64,000 nucleotides of DNA, taken from positions 3,162,001 through 3,226,000 of the forward strand of contig VNWV01000002.1 in NCBI GenBank assembly GCA_009801085.1, written 5' to 3'. The position numbers and the translations under genes were made by a program. A model generated the notes under the pieces. That model ran no database searches and was not told the DNA's origin. It saw nothing but the letters and a program-made list of their open reading frames with translations. This DNA comes from Lasiodiplodia sp. COLG20 (Eukaryota; Ascomycota; Dothideomycetes; Botryosphaeriales; Botryosphaeriaceae). Shown here piece by piece: positions 47,187 to 59,630 of the stretch (positions within the stretch are counted from its first letter, which is position 1; each line of letters opens with the position of its first letter).

Positions 47187-49652
47187 CTAGCCCTTCCTTG
47201 CTCTCACAGCATCCAATTTTCTCGGCGCAACCTTCTCCTTGGGACCTCTGCTCGTCTCCTGCACGACCAACGGGATCTTCGGCTTTCCCGCATCCTGATG
47301 GGCTGTAGTGCCTTTAGGCGTTGGCGCCGTCGTTGCGCCATTCTGACCCTGAACCGGCGCCACCTTTTTCACGGCCGGAGCCACCGCCGCCGCCTTCTTG
47401 CCGGCCGCTGACGGTGGCGCAGCAGGCGTTGCTATGCTCGCTGTTGATGATTTAGTCGGTCCACTGGCTAACGACGGCGTCTTGGTGGTCGAGGTTGCGG
47501 TCCCACCACTGATCTTCTGCGGTGTTTTGCTGTTTTTTGGCAAGACCGTCGACGTCAGCGCCGGCGCCGTCTTTTTGACCGGTGGGGCTGCCTTCTTCAG
47601 CGGCTTTGGCGTCGCGACGCCGGACGGTTTCTTGGCCAGTGTGGTCGTCTTCGGAGCAGGTGACGACGTCTGCTGCTTTTGCTGGTGACCTACCGCCAGA
47701 CCGTTCGCCAACTTGACGGGCGAAGATGGCGTCCCTTTCGTCTCGGCACCGATCGTCAAGCCATTGGCCAGCTTCACGGGGCCACCTCCGGTCTTCTTCA
47801 CCTCGGTCGTCTCGGGCGCGTTTGCGCGGATAACCTGGCCGTTGGCGAGCTTGATTGTCTGCTGGGCCACCTGCTTGCTGTTCTGGGCCTTGCCGAGGTT
47901 GCGCTCCAGCAGCGCCGTCAGTGCGTCGTTGGACGTGTCAAACTTCAGGGGCGCCTTGGCCTTCTTCACCGCACCTGACGACGGCGCTGTCGTGGGCGCA
48001 GTGGCCGTTGCCTTTTTCGTAGGCTGAGAAAACGAGCGGTGTCCAGACACTGAGTCAACCGTCGAGGGCGCCTTGGGGGCGAACGACTTGACGCCCTCCA
48101 GGTTCTTCTCGGCCAGCGCCTTGCGAATCGCATCCCACTCGCCATACTGCGGCTTGCCGACGCTGGTGCTGGTGCCGACATCACTGGGTGGGATATAGTT
48201 GGGGTCCGCGGCGCGGGCGTTCTTGAGCGCCTTCTTCGCCAGCGAGGGGGGCAGGCCCCCGTCGGGCTGCAGTTTGCCCTCGCGCTGGGCCTGTTTGACT
48301 CGAGCATGCATGTCAGATGCGCCTGTGCCAATCATCTCGGTGACGGAAGCGCCGTAGAAGAGGAACAATACCGTCAAGAAGGCCGTGATCGGGGCGAAGA
48401 TGGCCAGGAACTCGCCCCAGCTGCCGCTCTGGACCTGCGCTGCAATCGATCTGGCAGGCCGAATCCGCTGCATCTCGGCGAACGAGGAGGCCTTCCACGG
48501 GTCCGCGGATGGGAAGGCGCCATGACGCTGGTAGTAGTCGAGGTAGTGGTCCTTCTCCTTCCAGCGGTTGCGCAGCCAGGCTTCGAAGGCCTTGTCCGAG
48601 TGCAGCGGGATGGTGGAGATGCGGAAGCGGCGCCAGTGCATGTTGACAGATTTGGGAGGGCGGCCTTCAAAGAAAGAGGATTGGAGAGTGTAAATGTCTT
48701 GGCCATATTGGCCGTGGCTGGAATAGGTCAGCATGATGCAGAAATGGAGGACCTGAAAAGCTTACGGAATGCCTTCATAGGCAATGGTGCAATCATAAAG
48801 CCATTCAGTAGATTCCTTGAGATTCTCCAGACAGAACTTCAGACCGGTGCTTCTTGGAAGTAGCTGGTGGCGCATGTCCTTGATTCCATTTTTCTCTGCC
48901 CACCTCCTACTTGACTCGCGAGTAGAGGCTGAGAGATTGGTACCTTCAGGGAAGATGATGAGCCACATGGGGTCCTTGGGATTATCGAGTTGCTGAAGGT
49001 GTTCTTGGAAACGTGGCTTATCCTTTTCCCAATTGCGAGCCAGGAAGATGAAGTTGTAGAACTGCGAGCCCCAGCCGATCAGGGGGATGTTCTTGATTGA
49101 CTCCTTGAGAATGATGTAGACATGGCCGGCCATCTTGTTGGTGTAGGCTATCCACCAGAGATACAGCCAGTCAGTGTAGAGTTGATGGTTCGCCATGAGC
49201 ACCATCCGGTCGGGAAACTTGCACTCGAGGCTGCCATCAGGCTTCAGGAAAAGTTGGCTGGGGATACTCCCATCGCCGCTAACATGGACCTTGGTGGGAG
49301 ACCACCATTGGGTGAGAGTGGTGATCAGGACAGCAAACGACTGTTTAGTAAAGGCTATGTAGTCGTTGTAGAACTTGGGGTCGATCATCTTAAACGGAAG
49401 ACCGATAAATTGGGCGGCATTGATGCTGAGGATATTGTGAGTAGACAAATTCTCCGGGTCAAGGCGGTGTGCTTACGCCAGAACGCCAGACAGAAAGGTC
49501 GAGGCGATGGACACGCCGCGCTCGGCCTGACCGAGTTGTCCATGCTTGGGCGGCCCTGAGGGGTGGTTTTCGATGTCGGGACTCTTGAGGTTGAGGCCGG
49601 CACCCAGAGTGTGCTTGTCCCTCCGCTCGGAGGGGGTTGCGGTCGAAGGCAT
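47187..49652 (-). CDS. Lysophospholipid acyltransferase (PlsC/AGPAT family) with long repeat-bearing tail
   Basis: Three exons (49477-49652, 48766-49425, 47187-48717; introns 51 and 48 nt) give 788 residues. The acyltransferase domain shows MANHQLYTDWLY (catalytic His139 and Asp144 of NHx4D) and IIFPEGTNLS (acyl-acceptor site). It acylates lysophospholipids such as lysophosphatidate or lysophosphatidylinositol; Cst26-like enzymes have this layout. Membrane segments flank the domain, ending with FLAIFAPITAFLTVLFLFYGASV. From about residue 400 a Lys/Ala/Pro/Thr-rich tail of nearly 390 residues follows, absent from ordinary family members. It holds three KLANG motifs (nt 47838-47855, 47758-47780, 47695-47720). 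An in-frame ATG at 49715 would add 21 residues. It is divergent from the 50047 gene. Confidence 0.85.
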
Positions 49653-50046
49653 CGCGCACTGCCAGATCACGTTAGCTCGGCCGTTTCGTCTCCACCGCAC
49701 GAGCGTCGCACTCACGGTTCTTTATCTTCGCAACATCCGGGACCGCGGCGTCGACGGCGGCGACATGTCGTGTGCACTTGGGAGCGGCGAGGAAGTGATG
49801 AACAGAGCCGGGATGGATGCGGGCTGCTGTGGCGCACGCGAAGCGCGATGACGCCAGTGTTGCAGGGGTCAAACAAGCTTGCCTGCGACACAACTGCTGA
49901 CGCCGCTCCACTTTCAGCCACTCGCTCGCCCCCCTTTCCCTGCTTCTCCACCCCGAAGAGCGCCCTCGATCTCGGTTGTACCCTTTTTAATCTTTTACCC
50001 CCGATCTCTCTTCTTTCCGTTCCGCCTCTTCCAACCAACCTTCAAC

Positions 50047-50586
50047 ATGCCGTCGACAGAACTCCAGAAGCAGACGACCGCCCTGCGCAAGTCGCACGCA
50101 AAGTCGGCCGCTCCGGCCCTTGCGGCGAGCAGGCCATCCGCCTACGAAATCATGGCCGCCCGCATCGCCAACCGCGTCGCCGAGATGGCCGAAAACATGA
50201 CTTTCATTGAGCGCCCCCAAGCGTATGTCAACTGCAACTACCCGTCCCGTCTCAATTTTATTCTTGCTGACATAACTCCGTCACACAGCGCTCCCGCACC
50301 GGCGGTGCAGGAACAGACGGTTGTCAACGGCAAGAAGCAGCCGCGGAAGCTTGAGATCCGGTTGCAGAACTCTGCGCCCGACCAGGTCTCTTTCTCGGCG
50401 CCTTTCCTCGACAACACCCTGTCGAAGATGCTGGCTCTGCAAAACCGCATGCTGCAACTCGGCAGCGAACTCGCCAAGGACGAGTCCATCTCCGAGGAAA
50501 TCAAGAAGGAGCAGTTCGCCCAGAGTGCTGAGCTGAGCAGAGTCATTGCTCTTATCTGCGCTGAGAAGGCCAGGCAGGGTGGTTAA
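50047..50586 (+). CDS. Small helical protein of unknown function
   Basis: Two exons (50047-50222, 50289-50586) flank a 66-nt intron with canonical GTATGT donor, TGCTGAC branch and CACAG acceptor, giving 157 residues. The N-terminal 55 residues are helical (TTALRKSHAKSA, ARIANRVAEMAENMTF). A short Pro/Ala/Val/Gln linker follows. The C-terminal half is a heptad-like helix pair (TLSKMLALQNRMLQLGSELA, EEIKKEQFAQSAELSRVIALI) that could form a coiled coil. No membrane segment or known motif is visible. The intron length is a multiple of three and stop-free, so an unspliced form would read 179 residues. Family not recognised. The start lies 394 bp from the divergent acyltransferase start. Confidence 0.72.
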   Translation: MPSTELQKQTTALRKSHAKSAAPALAASRPSAYEIMAARIANRVAEMAENMTFIERPQAYVNCNYPSRLNFILADITPSHSAPAPAVQEQTVVNGKKQPRKLEIRLQNSAPDQVSFSAPFLDNTLSKMLALQNRMLQLGSELAKDESISEEIKKEQFAQSAELSRVIALICAEKARQGG

Positions 50587-53500
50587 AGCTCTGGTGCTCT
50601 GTTTGATGCAAAAACGAGTTATGACGTCATATGTGTAATCGGGTTGGGCATTCTTTCCTGGTGTTTCGAGGCTATCAAGGTATTCTGGGGCTGTGAAAGT
50701 CAAATCATTATTGTCGAGATTATTCTATGAATGATCTACGAGTAACACAGTATGCATTCAATGTCCTACATCAATCGCATGCTACAATACCTCTTATGGA
50801 AAGTACAGACTTAGCAAGTGACGCCAAGTTTTCGTGGTTGCATCTGGCTGCATTGCATCCTAACGTATTTAAATGTTTGATTAAGCTTCCTAGCTCGTCC
50901 AATTATCTAAGCAACGGAAACTCACTTCTTCAAGTCCTCTCGAAATCCTGCAGGCGCTAAGATGCTTTTTGTGAACTTTCAATAGCGCCATGACTGACGA
51001 TCCGCCCCCACCACCCATGATCTGCAGCAACGGTTAATGAGCGACCCACTGCGGCCCGTCAAGCAGATCTCTCTAGCCGTCACCATGGATAATTTGTCCC
51101 AATTTAATTTTACTGACTGCACACGGGTCCTTTTTGATTGAGACCCTGAACTCCGCTCCACCATCAGATTAAATCAATTGTAAGCACCACCAACAAATCC
51201 GCTTTCCAACGTATTTGGCAATCTCAGAGTTGATCAGCAGTCTAACACGTAATAGGTATGGCCAATGTCATAGCCACGAGCTCATTCATGCCGTTCGACC
51301 ACTCAGCGAACCTGTTCTTGATTCTGGTCTTCTTCATTAACCAGCTTGTCGAGTATCTAACAACGTTGGTATATAATAGCTAAAAGAGTGAGAAGGTGAG
51401 AGCGTAGTTCGAAGCCATAAGAAATAGACCATACTGTGCCGTGGTGGTGAGTTAGAAGAGTGGGCGCATCAGGGTGTGGTAAGCAGATGTCCTCTGTGTA
51501 AGCGGCTTTTTCTAAACCCGGCGGTGATGGAATGCGAAGATAGAAGGAGCACCTGTTTCAGAAAGCTAAAAGTTAGCAGCGAGAGCGTCTACATGGCACG
51601 ATTAAAGGCATTAAACTGTCATAGAGCACTGAGAAGTATAGCACTGTGGGCTTCAAGTAGAATGACGCACCGAAGATGTTGAGCACTTCAGTGTGTAGCT
51701 GTAGAAGTTCGGTTTGTCATATGTCGTAAATATGAGAGAATTGAAGAATCTATCCGTATGAAGGTCTCATTCATTATTGCACTTCTGTGTCAGGACGGTA
51801 GTCTCATCTGCCCGTGTTCGCATGTTTTAAAGCCGAAAGTGTTGGTTCAAGTACCGTATCCGCCGTTTGTATAGTATCTGCATCATCAGGAGGTTTCCAA
51901 CATTCAGAAGAAGGCGCGTGAGATTCCGGCGCATCGGCGCACACCCCAACACTCCAATAAAGCAAACTACAGAAACGCTCGCCCTTGAGTAAACTATTGC
52001 ATATTCATTCTTTGGGCAGCGAACTAGCATGTGTGGCCGGGTTTCCTTTTACGTCAGGAGAAAACCACGCAGCCTCCTGACGCAAACTTGTTCTCGACAC
52101 TTCGGCTTCATCAAAAGTATGTTGATTCTCATGCTGCCCAATAATTTTCCTTTTGATGAGAAAAGGAAGTTATGGGAGGGGAAGCTGAAAGAAAAGCGGA
52201 GCCATCCCACATGCCTCCAAAACGAGGCCCCCGTCTACTCAACAGCGGAGGTTTCGTTGGTGCACTCACTCAGTCACCTCCTTCCCCTCCTCCCCTCGGT
52301 GCTCCCATAAGCGCCGACAGCTTCTTCCTCGAATCACAGGCTGAGTGTCTCGAGATCTGCAATGGTGAATGCTTCGCATAGAGCTTACCTAGGGCTGAGC
52401 ATGGCACAGAGCTACTAGTGAGGTGGTTGTTACTAGCTCGTCAGGCGAACTAGTGTTTTTCCCGGGAACAAGGGTTTTGGATAGATTAATGCCCAAGCCA
52501 CCACGCTCACGTCAGATGATGGTGGAGACGTAGCAGATGGGTTCATCATCTCCCCATGTGCGCGTATCTGAGATTCTTTTCGTGACGCTATGGTCCTCCC
52601 AAATCCGCTAATCTCTGATCAGACCGAAGCAGCCGCTGTGACGACATAGTTCTGAAAAAGCAAAGCCTCTCATTCGTGTTTGGGGTATTGCCTTTTCAGG
52701 AGTATTTGCGGGGCTAACCAATGAGCGGGATGCCTGAGTAAGCCGAATTGACGCAGCGGCAGGCGTGGCAACGTCGGAATGCCGCGACAACCACAGACTC
52801 AACGCCGTGTTTCAGTTGTGGCCGGAACGACCAGGCTTATTGCCGGTGCGGCGGATTAAGGTGCAGATAGAGGGCTGCTTTTTCGGATTCCGGCGACCTT
52901 CTGCCGACGTTGTAGAATATGGCGGTAGGGCCACATGTCAGCATCTTGGGGCCGGTTGTGCAACACTGCCGTTGTTAATGTGGACGTGCCGCATAAACGA
53001 GCGCCATCCGGTTGACAACGGCGCCTCTAGACTTGCCACAGACGGTTCGCTCCAGCAAGCAGATGACTCTCAGGGAGAGGCGGAACAGAGCGGAGCTGCA
53101 AGAACCGTATGATACGGCCAGCAGAAGAGCCAGGATGATCCGGGGACAGTGTTGAGTTGGCTGCGGTGAGACTGACTGTCAGAGATTGAGAGCGACCATG
53201 TGTTCTCGTGGGCTTGGAGGGTGATAAAGTTTGTTTGCGGGGACGGGAAGCGTGTGGATGCTCCGGGGAGGCGCCAGGGGCATCAGGTGAGCGGCACCTC
53301 TCTGCTAACGGTGAGCATAGGACGGCTGCAGCGGGACGTTTCACGCTGTCAATCACATGGCGCTCAGCTGTTTGTGCCGCTGTGGCTCTCGCGTGATGGC
53401 CGTTTTTTAGGGAAGCGGCGACGGGGACGGACTTGGCATGCCTTGTCTGGCAAGTGATCGGTGCAATAGCAGCCGTTGGCAGCGGTCCACTTGCCGCTCT

Positions 53501-54005
53501 GCCAATAGCGGAAGCGGCTGCTGTGGCCCCGAGGTACCGAAATGAGGCTGGCTTGGGCGGACAGCATACATGCAAGCCATCGCACCAGCCATGCGCCGAA
53601 CCCGAGGCGCTGGCGTGAGAGCGAGCTGCAGAAAGCGTGGCATCAGCAACAGCGGAAGAAGCAAGCAGCAAAAGCAAGGCGTCGCGGAGAGCCGCGCGCA
53701 GTGCCGGGCTGCTGGGCCCAGCATTCGTTAGCTAGCACAAGCGAGAGCCTGGGCTCGCGGGCTCCACCTTCACGACCGCTCCGTCCCGCGCGCCGCCGCT
53801 CACTGCTCGACGCCGCGTAACGCCCCATCCATGCTCGACACACAGCCATTGGCAGTCGCCGCGATAGCATGGCTGCGCCTACCCCGCCTGCCCAGGGAGA
53901 GCATTGCCCCCCTGAGGTAGATAAGTCGTGCACCAGTCCCGACAGTGTGTTTCCCGGTGCCAGCAGTCCCAGCTTTTTCTCCGGCGAATTGCTTTATCTG
54001 CAAGC
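50587..54005. other. Gene-poor stretch, 3.4 kb
   Basis: The first half is AT-richer and the second half (52.7-53.9 kb) GC-richer. Only short frames on both strands are present and none shows protein-family features or convincing splice partners. The last few hundred bases should contain the promoter of the monooxygenase at 54006. Confidence 0.4.
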
Positions 54006-55360
54006 ATGCCGCTCAAGATCCTGATTGTCGGAGCCGGTCTCGCTGGCTTTTCCGCCGCCATCGCCGTCGCTCGCAACGGCCACGAGGTCCATGTCTTCGA
54101 GCGCTCTGCCTTCTCCAACGAGGTCGGCGCCGCCCTGCACTTTGGCCCGACCACCACCGCCTATGTCTTCCCGCGATGGGGCATCGACGCCTACCGGGAC
54201 TTCCAGGCCTGCAAGGTCGAGAGATGGTCCAACTACCACGTCAAGGACGAGGTCATGGAGCCCATGCCCGACCGCTATGTGAGCCTGCATCCGCCCTTCC
54301 GTGCTCAAGTGCTGACAGCTAGCTTCAGATCCTGGAGGACCGCCGCCGCGAGCTCCATTTCGAGGGCGACGAGGTAATGTGCCACCGGGTTGACGCGCAT
54401 TCGGCACTGCGGGAAAAGGCGCTGTCGTACCCGAATGTACGCCTTCACCTATCGTCAGGCGTTCAGTCGGTCGATCCCGACGCCGGCACCATCACCCTGA
54501 AAGACGGCACTGTCCACCGTGGCGATGTAATCGTCGGCGCAGACGGAATCCATTCGCAGACGGTGCAGGCCATTGCCGGGCCCGAGTGCGTGCCAACGCG
54601 CGCCGGTGTCAATATTTTTCGCTTTTTCGTTCTCGAGGAGAAGGCTCGCCAGAACCCCCTGGCCGCCCAGTTTCTCGACGAGCACAAGTTTCCCGACGCC
54701 CATGTCTCGTTTCGCGGCACCAACGGCTCTGTCTCGGTCATCTACACGGCAAGGAAAGGCTCTTACCTGAACTTTGGCCTCCTGTTTCCTGCCAAAATCT
54801 CCAAGCGCGACCTGACGACCATGGACTGGCACGCCACGAGCAGTCCCGACGAGGTGGTTGACATTTTCCACGACCATCCCAAGTTCTTCAAGGAGCTCAT
54901 ATACCTGGGCGAAGATTTTAAGCACTGGGCATTCCCCGCTCGTGCCATCTCCAAGACCTTCGTCAAGGGTAAGCTCGTCCTGATTGGCGACGCTGCGCAT
55001 CCCCTGCACCCGACGCACGCTACCGGTGCCGTCCAGGGTATCGAGGACGCTGCATGTCTTGGCGAGCTGCTTACCTCGGATGCTACTGTCAAAGACGTTC
55101 CCGACCGCCTGGAACTTTACAACAAGCTTAGATACGAGAGGGGCGTCACCTTGAAATGCGCCTCTGAGGTCGGCGTGCTCGCCGGCGTCGACCCTGACAC
55201 AAGGCTAGAAAATCTAAGAAAATTCGTGCCCAACGGACAGCTGCCTAAAGACGTTGACGCCTACATCTGGCTTTACAACCCGGTCAAGGAAGCCCAGGAA
55301 GCGCTACAAGCTCACTTGAAGAGCAAGCAGTCCTGGCTGCCAAGCTGCCCCCTTATGTAA
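54006..55360 (+). CDS. FAD-dependent monooxygenase, salicylate-hydroxylase-like
   Basis: Two exons (54006-54278, 54329-55360; 50-nt intron) give 434 residues. KILIVGAGLAGFSAAIAVARNGHEVHVFER is the FAD-binding Rossmann motif with the ribose-binding Glu; GDVIVGADGIHS is the DG motif; LVLIGDAAHPLHP is the GD motif. This order is class A aromatic-hydroxylase flavoenzymes (salicylate hydroxylase and relatives), which use NAD(P)H and O2 to hydroxylate or decarboxylate aromatic acids. The residues after the GD motif read THATGA where most members have the xxGQG helix start, so the FAD pyrophosphate contact may differ. Length is normal and no signal peptide is present. A P450 follows 0.9 kb downstream on the same strand, which could mean a shared oxidative pathway. 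Confidence 0.9.
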
Positions 55361-56284
55361 TTTTCTTCGCTGCGCAACACGTAATGTTTTCTCGGATACT
55401 GTATAACTCCTCACGGGCGGCATCTCTCGGTATTACTTCCATTCGCGCCTAGATCATGTACCCTTTTTACGTCAAGCAAGTTTTGTGCTCCGTCTTCGCG
55501 TCTCCTTGGTTGGCTTGGTGTAACACTTATGGTTATACATTAGGGCAAGAATGCTATACTCGACTACACCCTAATATCTGCGTACTGCTTCCTCATCAAG
55601 AAGTTGCAGGGGTACTCCCGGCTCCCGCAGCCTAAACCCTCGTGTTGGTGTACCCATCACACCGCGTGGGGGAAATTCTCCGCGATCGGCTCCCGGCGGC
55701 AGTGGCGTCCATCCGGATCAAGAAACTACAAGGTACTAATATGGAGCGGGCCGCCGACTGTGCAGTATCAATCTGAAGGGATCAAATGCGCGGTACATCG
55801 CTCGGCTTTCATTTTACCGTTTGCTATTGGTCTATCGCATCGTATCCAAGGCGGTTCTCTTGAGCCGGCCCCACGTACACCCCACCACACGCGTCAAAAA
55901 CCCACTTTCGCCAGCCCTACATCCACCATACTTAATTTATTTTTTGTGACAATGCATGTCAGCAGCATGCCCGCTCCAGGCAACCCCAGGCCATCCTCAA
56001 CATATGATCTTGGAAAGCGGGCGATTGGAAATTTCGTGCCTCGACATTGGCTACAATGGACCCTCAGTCAGCATCTCTGTGCAACCTCAGAATACGGATG
56101 GAATGGAGTCATCAAGTTAGCGGCGGACTTGGAACCTTGATCAAGGGAATGATAGAGGAAAACCTCGTCATAGAGATCGGGGGCTGTGTGAAATGCTCTC
56201 ATATATCTTGGGAGGTCGCATCTCGACTCAGTCCTGCATGCCAGCTTCTCGTTTCGATCGATTGTACTGCAGCTGTCGCCCATC
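55361..56284. other. Intergenic, 0.9 kb
   Basis: This stretch holds the 3' flank of the FAD monooxygenase and the promoter of the P450 gene. No gene is supported. Confidence 0.4.
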
Positions 56285-58354
56285 ATGAGAGTCCCGGCAA
56301 AAATGACGCTGCCTGTAGAGGCTCCACTCCCAGGCTTCCTCGCTCAGCATCCTTACCTAGCACTCGCTTTGCCTCTAGTCCTGTGGATCCTGTGCCGCGC
56401 GATTTACCGCCTTTTCTTCCATCCGATCGCAAAGTTTCCAGGACCCAAGCTGGCGGGATTGACTTATTGGTACGAGACATACCATGATTTTGTTAGATTT
56501 GGGAAATACACGGAAACACTATCAAAGCTTCACGACAAATATGGTAGGTATCTGCAACGCCACGCCCCAGAGTGAGCATGACGCTAATGATGATCCCATG
56601 TACCAGGCCCAATCATTCGCATCAACCCGGATGAGCTTCACGTTCGAGACCCCAAGTTTATCGACACGCTTTATTCCTGGAACTCCAAGCGCGGAATATC
56701 TTCTTGGTTTACAGCGCCCTTTGAGTGAGCTCATGCCAAAAAATCAATGCTTGTCATTCGCTAACTTCGCTTCAGCTTCGATGGCGTAAGAGATGCATCG
56801 GTTGCAACGATGTCCAAGTGGTATTACTGACCGTCCTTTGCAGACACACTTCGGTTCCTTGACTCATGACCTCCATCGTACCCGGCGTTCACCGCTCCAG
56901 CGCCTCTTTTCCAGACCCATGGTCATGAAGCTGGAGCCACTCATCAAGCAAAACATCATCAAGCTCTACAAGAACGTAGAGATGTGGGCTGGGACCGGCA
57001 GGGCGTTGTCGGTCGTCGATGCCATCTCGTGCTTCGCGACCGACGTCATCACAGAATACTGCTTCGGCCAAAGCTACGGGTTTCTCGACGATCCGACCAT
57101 GAAGAAGAGTTTATACAATGCCATACACACGGGCATGAGTAGTGTGGTCCCGTTCAGGCACTTTCCGCTCTATCAGAAACTGTTCTACAGTCTCCCGACG
57201 TAGGTTCATAACCAGGGGAGAACGCATGATCAGGATGCTAACTACAAGGTTGTAGCTGGGTCATTGAGTGGATGAACCCCGACATGGAGTTGTGGAGGGC
57301 ATACCGGGTCGTACGTTCGCGTCAAATGCCCCCCTTCTACCATTGATTTGATGTGCTGACTGGCGTTGGCAATGCAGGACATCCGCACTCAAGTCCGCAA
57401 ACTCAAGAAAGACATGGCCGACGGCACCTTCAAGCCCAGCGAATCCACCCGCGCCACCGTCTTCACCGAGATCCTCAACAGCAACATGCCGGAGTCGGAG
57501 AAGGAGACGGAGCGCCTCAGCCGCGAAGCTCAAGCCATGGTACAAGCGGGCATCGAGACCGTGTCGTGGAGTACGTTTGACCGCACCCGCACACACACTC
57601 CAAACTAACCACTCCGGCAAAACAGGCATCACAACCAACCTCACCTACCTCGTCAGCAACCCACGCGCCCTCGCCCGTCTCCGCGCCGAGCTCCTCGAAG
57701 CCATCCCGCCCACACCCGACTCCAGCCCTGCCGACCTGCCTTCATGGGCGACGCTCGAGCAACTGCCCTACCTCTCGGCCTGCGTGCTCGAAGGGCTGCG
57801 ACTGAGTTACGGCGTGGTGACGCGGCTGGCGCGCATCCCGGAAACCGAGACGCTCGTCCTGACCGACGACGAGCCGCAGTCGCCGCATCGCGGCAAGACG
57901 TGGAGCATCCCGCCGGGCACGCCGGTCGGCATGAGCGCGTACCACATGCACCACGACGAGCGTGTCTTTGTTAATAGTCATGAGTACTGGCCGGAGCGGT
58001 GGCTGGACGCCGAGGGGAAGCAGAGGGATAGGAGGCTGGATGGGTATCTGCTCAGCTTTTCGAGGGGGAGTAGGCAGTGCGTCGGGATGAATTTGGCGCA
58101 GGCGGAGTTGTATCTTGGGTTGGCGATGTGGGTGAGGTGGTTTGGGGATAGGCTGGAGTTGGCCGAGGGGTCTGGGGTGCACGATGTGAAGTATGTGGTC
58201 TTTCTTGCTCTCCACCTCCCTTCTTCTTTGCTTGGTAACGTGATGGCTGACTCGGTGGGTGATGCGCAGATATCATCATGATGAGTTCTTACCAGCTGTT
58301 GACCCCAACAGTAAGGGAGTCAAGATGCTGGTGAAGGCGAAGGTCGGTGAGTGA
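56285..58354 (+). CDS. Cytochrome P450 monooxygenase, eight exons with a 10-nt microexon
   Basis: Exons are 56285-56543, 56607-56724, 56776-56785, 56844-57199, 57256-57310, 57378-57570, 57626-58190 and 58270-58354, 546 residues. The N-terminal anchor (LALALPLVLWILCRAIYRLFF) runs into HPIAKFPGPKLAGLTYWYE, the opening I associate with trichodiene-oxygenase-like (CYP58-type) enzymes. THFGSLTHDLHRTRR gives helix C. Helix I reads QAGIETVSWS, ExxR is EGLR, then YWPERWL, and the heme loop is FSRGSRQCVG. All invariant residues are intact, so an ER-bound oxidase of a terpenoid or other lipophilic substrate is plausible. Exon 3 is only 10 nt (C TTC GAT GGC). All junctions have GT-AG ends and the total is exactly 547 codons. 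No terpene synthase is in the window. Confidence 0.9.
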
Positions 58355-59630
58355 TGGTAGCTCGTGTGAACGGCAACGAAGGGTAAGTCGGCTCTGGCCT
58401 TTGTCTTTGATGCTAGTGCTAATGGTTATCCGCTTTTGTTGCGGGGATCCAGGCCGGTGTGGCCGCATTCTCCGCAATTGCATGCGGTGTACCGTTGGAT
58501 CTCCCCCAGAACTTCCATGTCTTTATTAGTTGCTCTTGAGTTCAGGAGAAAGCTCGGGGTAGGTGCAATCCAGGCTTCTGCGGTCTCATGATCGAGCGGA
58601 TGGAGCGGAGGTGTCGAATGCGGGGTTCTCCATCATTTACCTAACAGATCGCCGCGTTCAAGATCCTAAGATCGCTCTAGACTTTTTGGATTGCAATCGC
58701 GCCCGCTTCTCTTTGTTTTTCATCAGGAGGCCAAAATTGTTGATTTGTAGAAAAGGTGTTTTCGGGTGTTCCGGCGGGTGGCAACGACACAGCCGTGGAC
58801 GCGTACCGGAGAAGTCCTTTCATTTCATATTTCTTGCCAAGAAGATGTTCAAAGTGTCGGTCGCAACACGCGTCGAACAGCTGGGCCGGCACGTGATATG
58901 ATATCAGACTACGTCAAGCAAAGTGGTCCGTTCGCATCTACGCGAGGAAAGAACCACTCTCCCAGCCTCGACCACCACTGACGTGTAAGCGGGCAAGACG
59001 ATCAATTGTTCAGCCATTAGTTGTCCGCATGTGTCACCGCTGTCAAGGTGCTTCTGGCAACACTCCTCATTCGATGGCACTCAGCTTCCGGTGGTGCGGA
59101 GCATCTTCTCTTCTCCACAGAAGGCAGCTGCAGCCCAGAATAGAAGGCAGCCATGTGGAGTCGTCAAAATAAACGCCTGTCGTGCCGTCGATCCTCGTCG
59201 CGATCCGGACGCCTTCGCGAGCTTAACGTCATCTCCTGAGCATTAGTGCCTGAAAATCCCGCGACAGATCTTCGCTTGAACCTCGCACATTGCAGCCCAT
59301 TCGCTGCCTGTTCCTGTCAGGTCTGCGGCTGCGGCTCGGAGCCATGTGGAACCATCGTTTCCCCAGCTCTCCTGCCAATCAGGCACATTGCTGTTACCTG
59401 ACCATCTCATCAGTGGAGACAATAGTCTGCTGCAGCGCAAGTGCCAGAGAAGTTCGTCAGTGGCTCACCGTCGATGGAAACTGACGTTTGCTGTAGCCCA
59501 ACCAATTTCCAGAGTTATAAGTATGCTTCTTGCAACTGTCGTTTCGAATCTTCACGATCAACAGTCGGTCGCTCGTCATCTTCCCTCTTCCCCATCGTTC
59601 GCCATACCTTAATCCCGGCCTAATCTCATA
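58355..59630. other. Intergenic, 1.3 kb
   Basis: This is the 3' flank of the P450 and the upstream region of the But2-domain gene. No gene is supported apart from the promoter elements annotated near 59502. Confidence 0.4.
59502..59520 (+). promoter_or_regulatory. CCAAT box and TATA-like element
   Basis: CCAAT at 59502-59506 is followed by TATAA at 59516-59520, about 110 nt before the start codon of the secreted But2-domain gene. The spacing fits a fungal core promoter. Confidence 0.4.
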
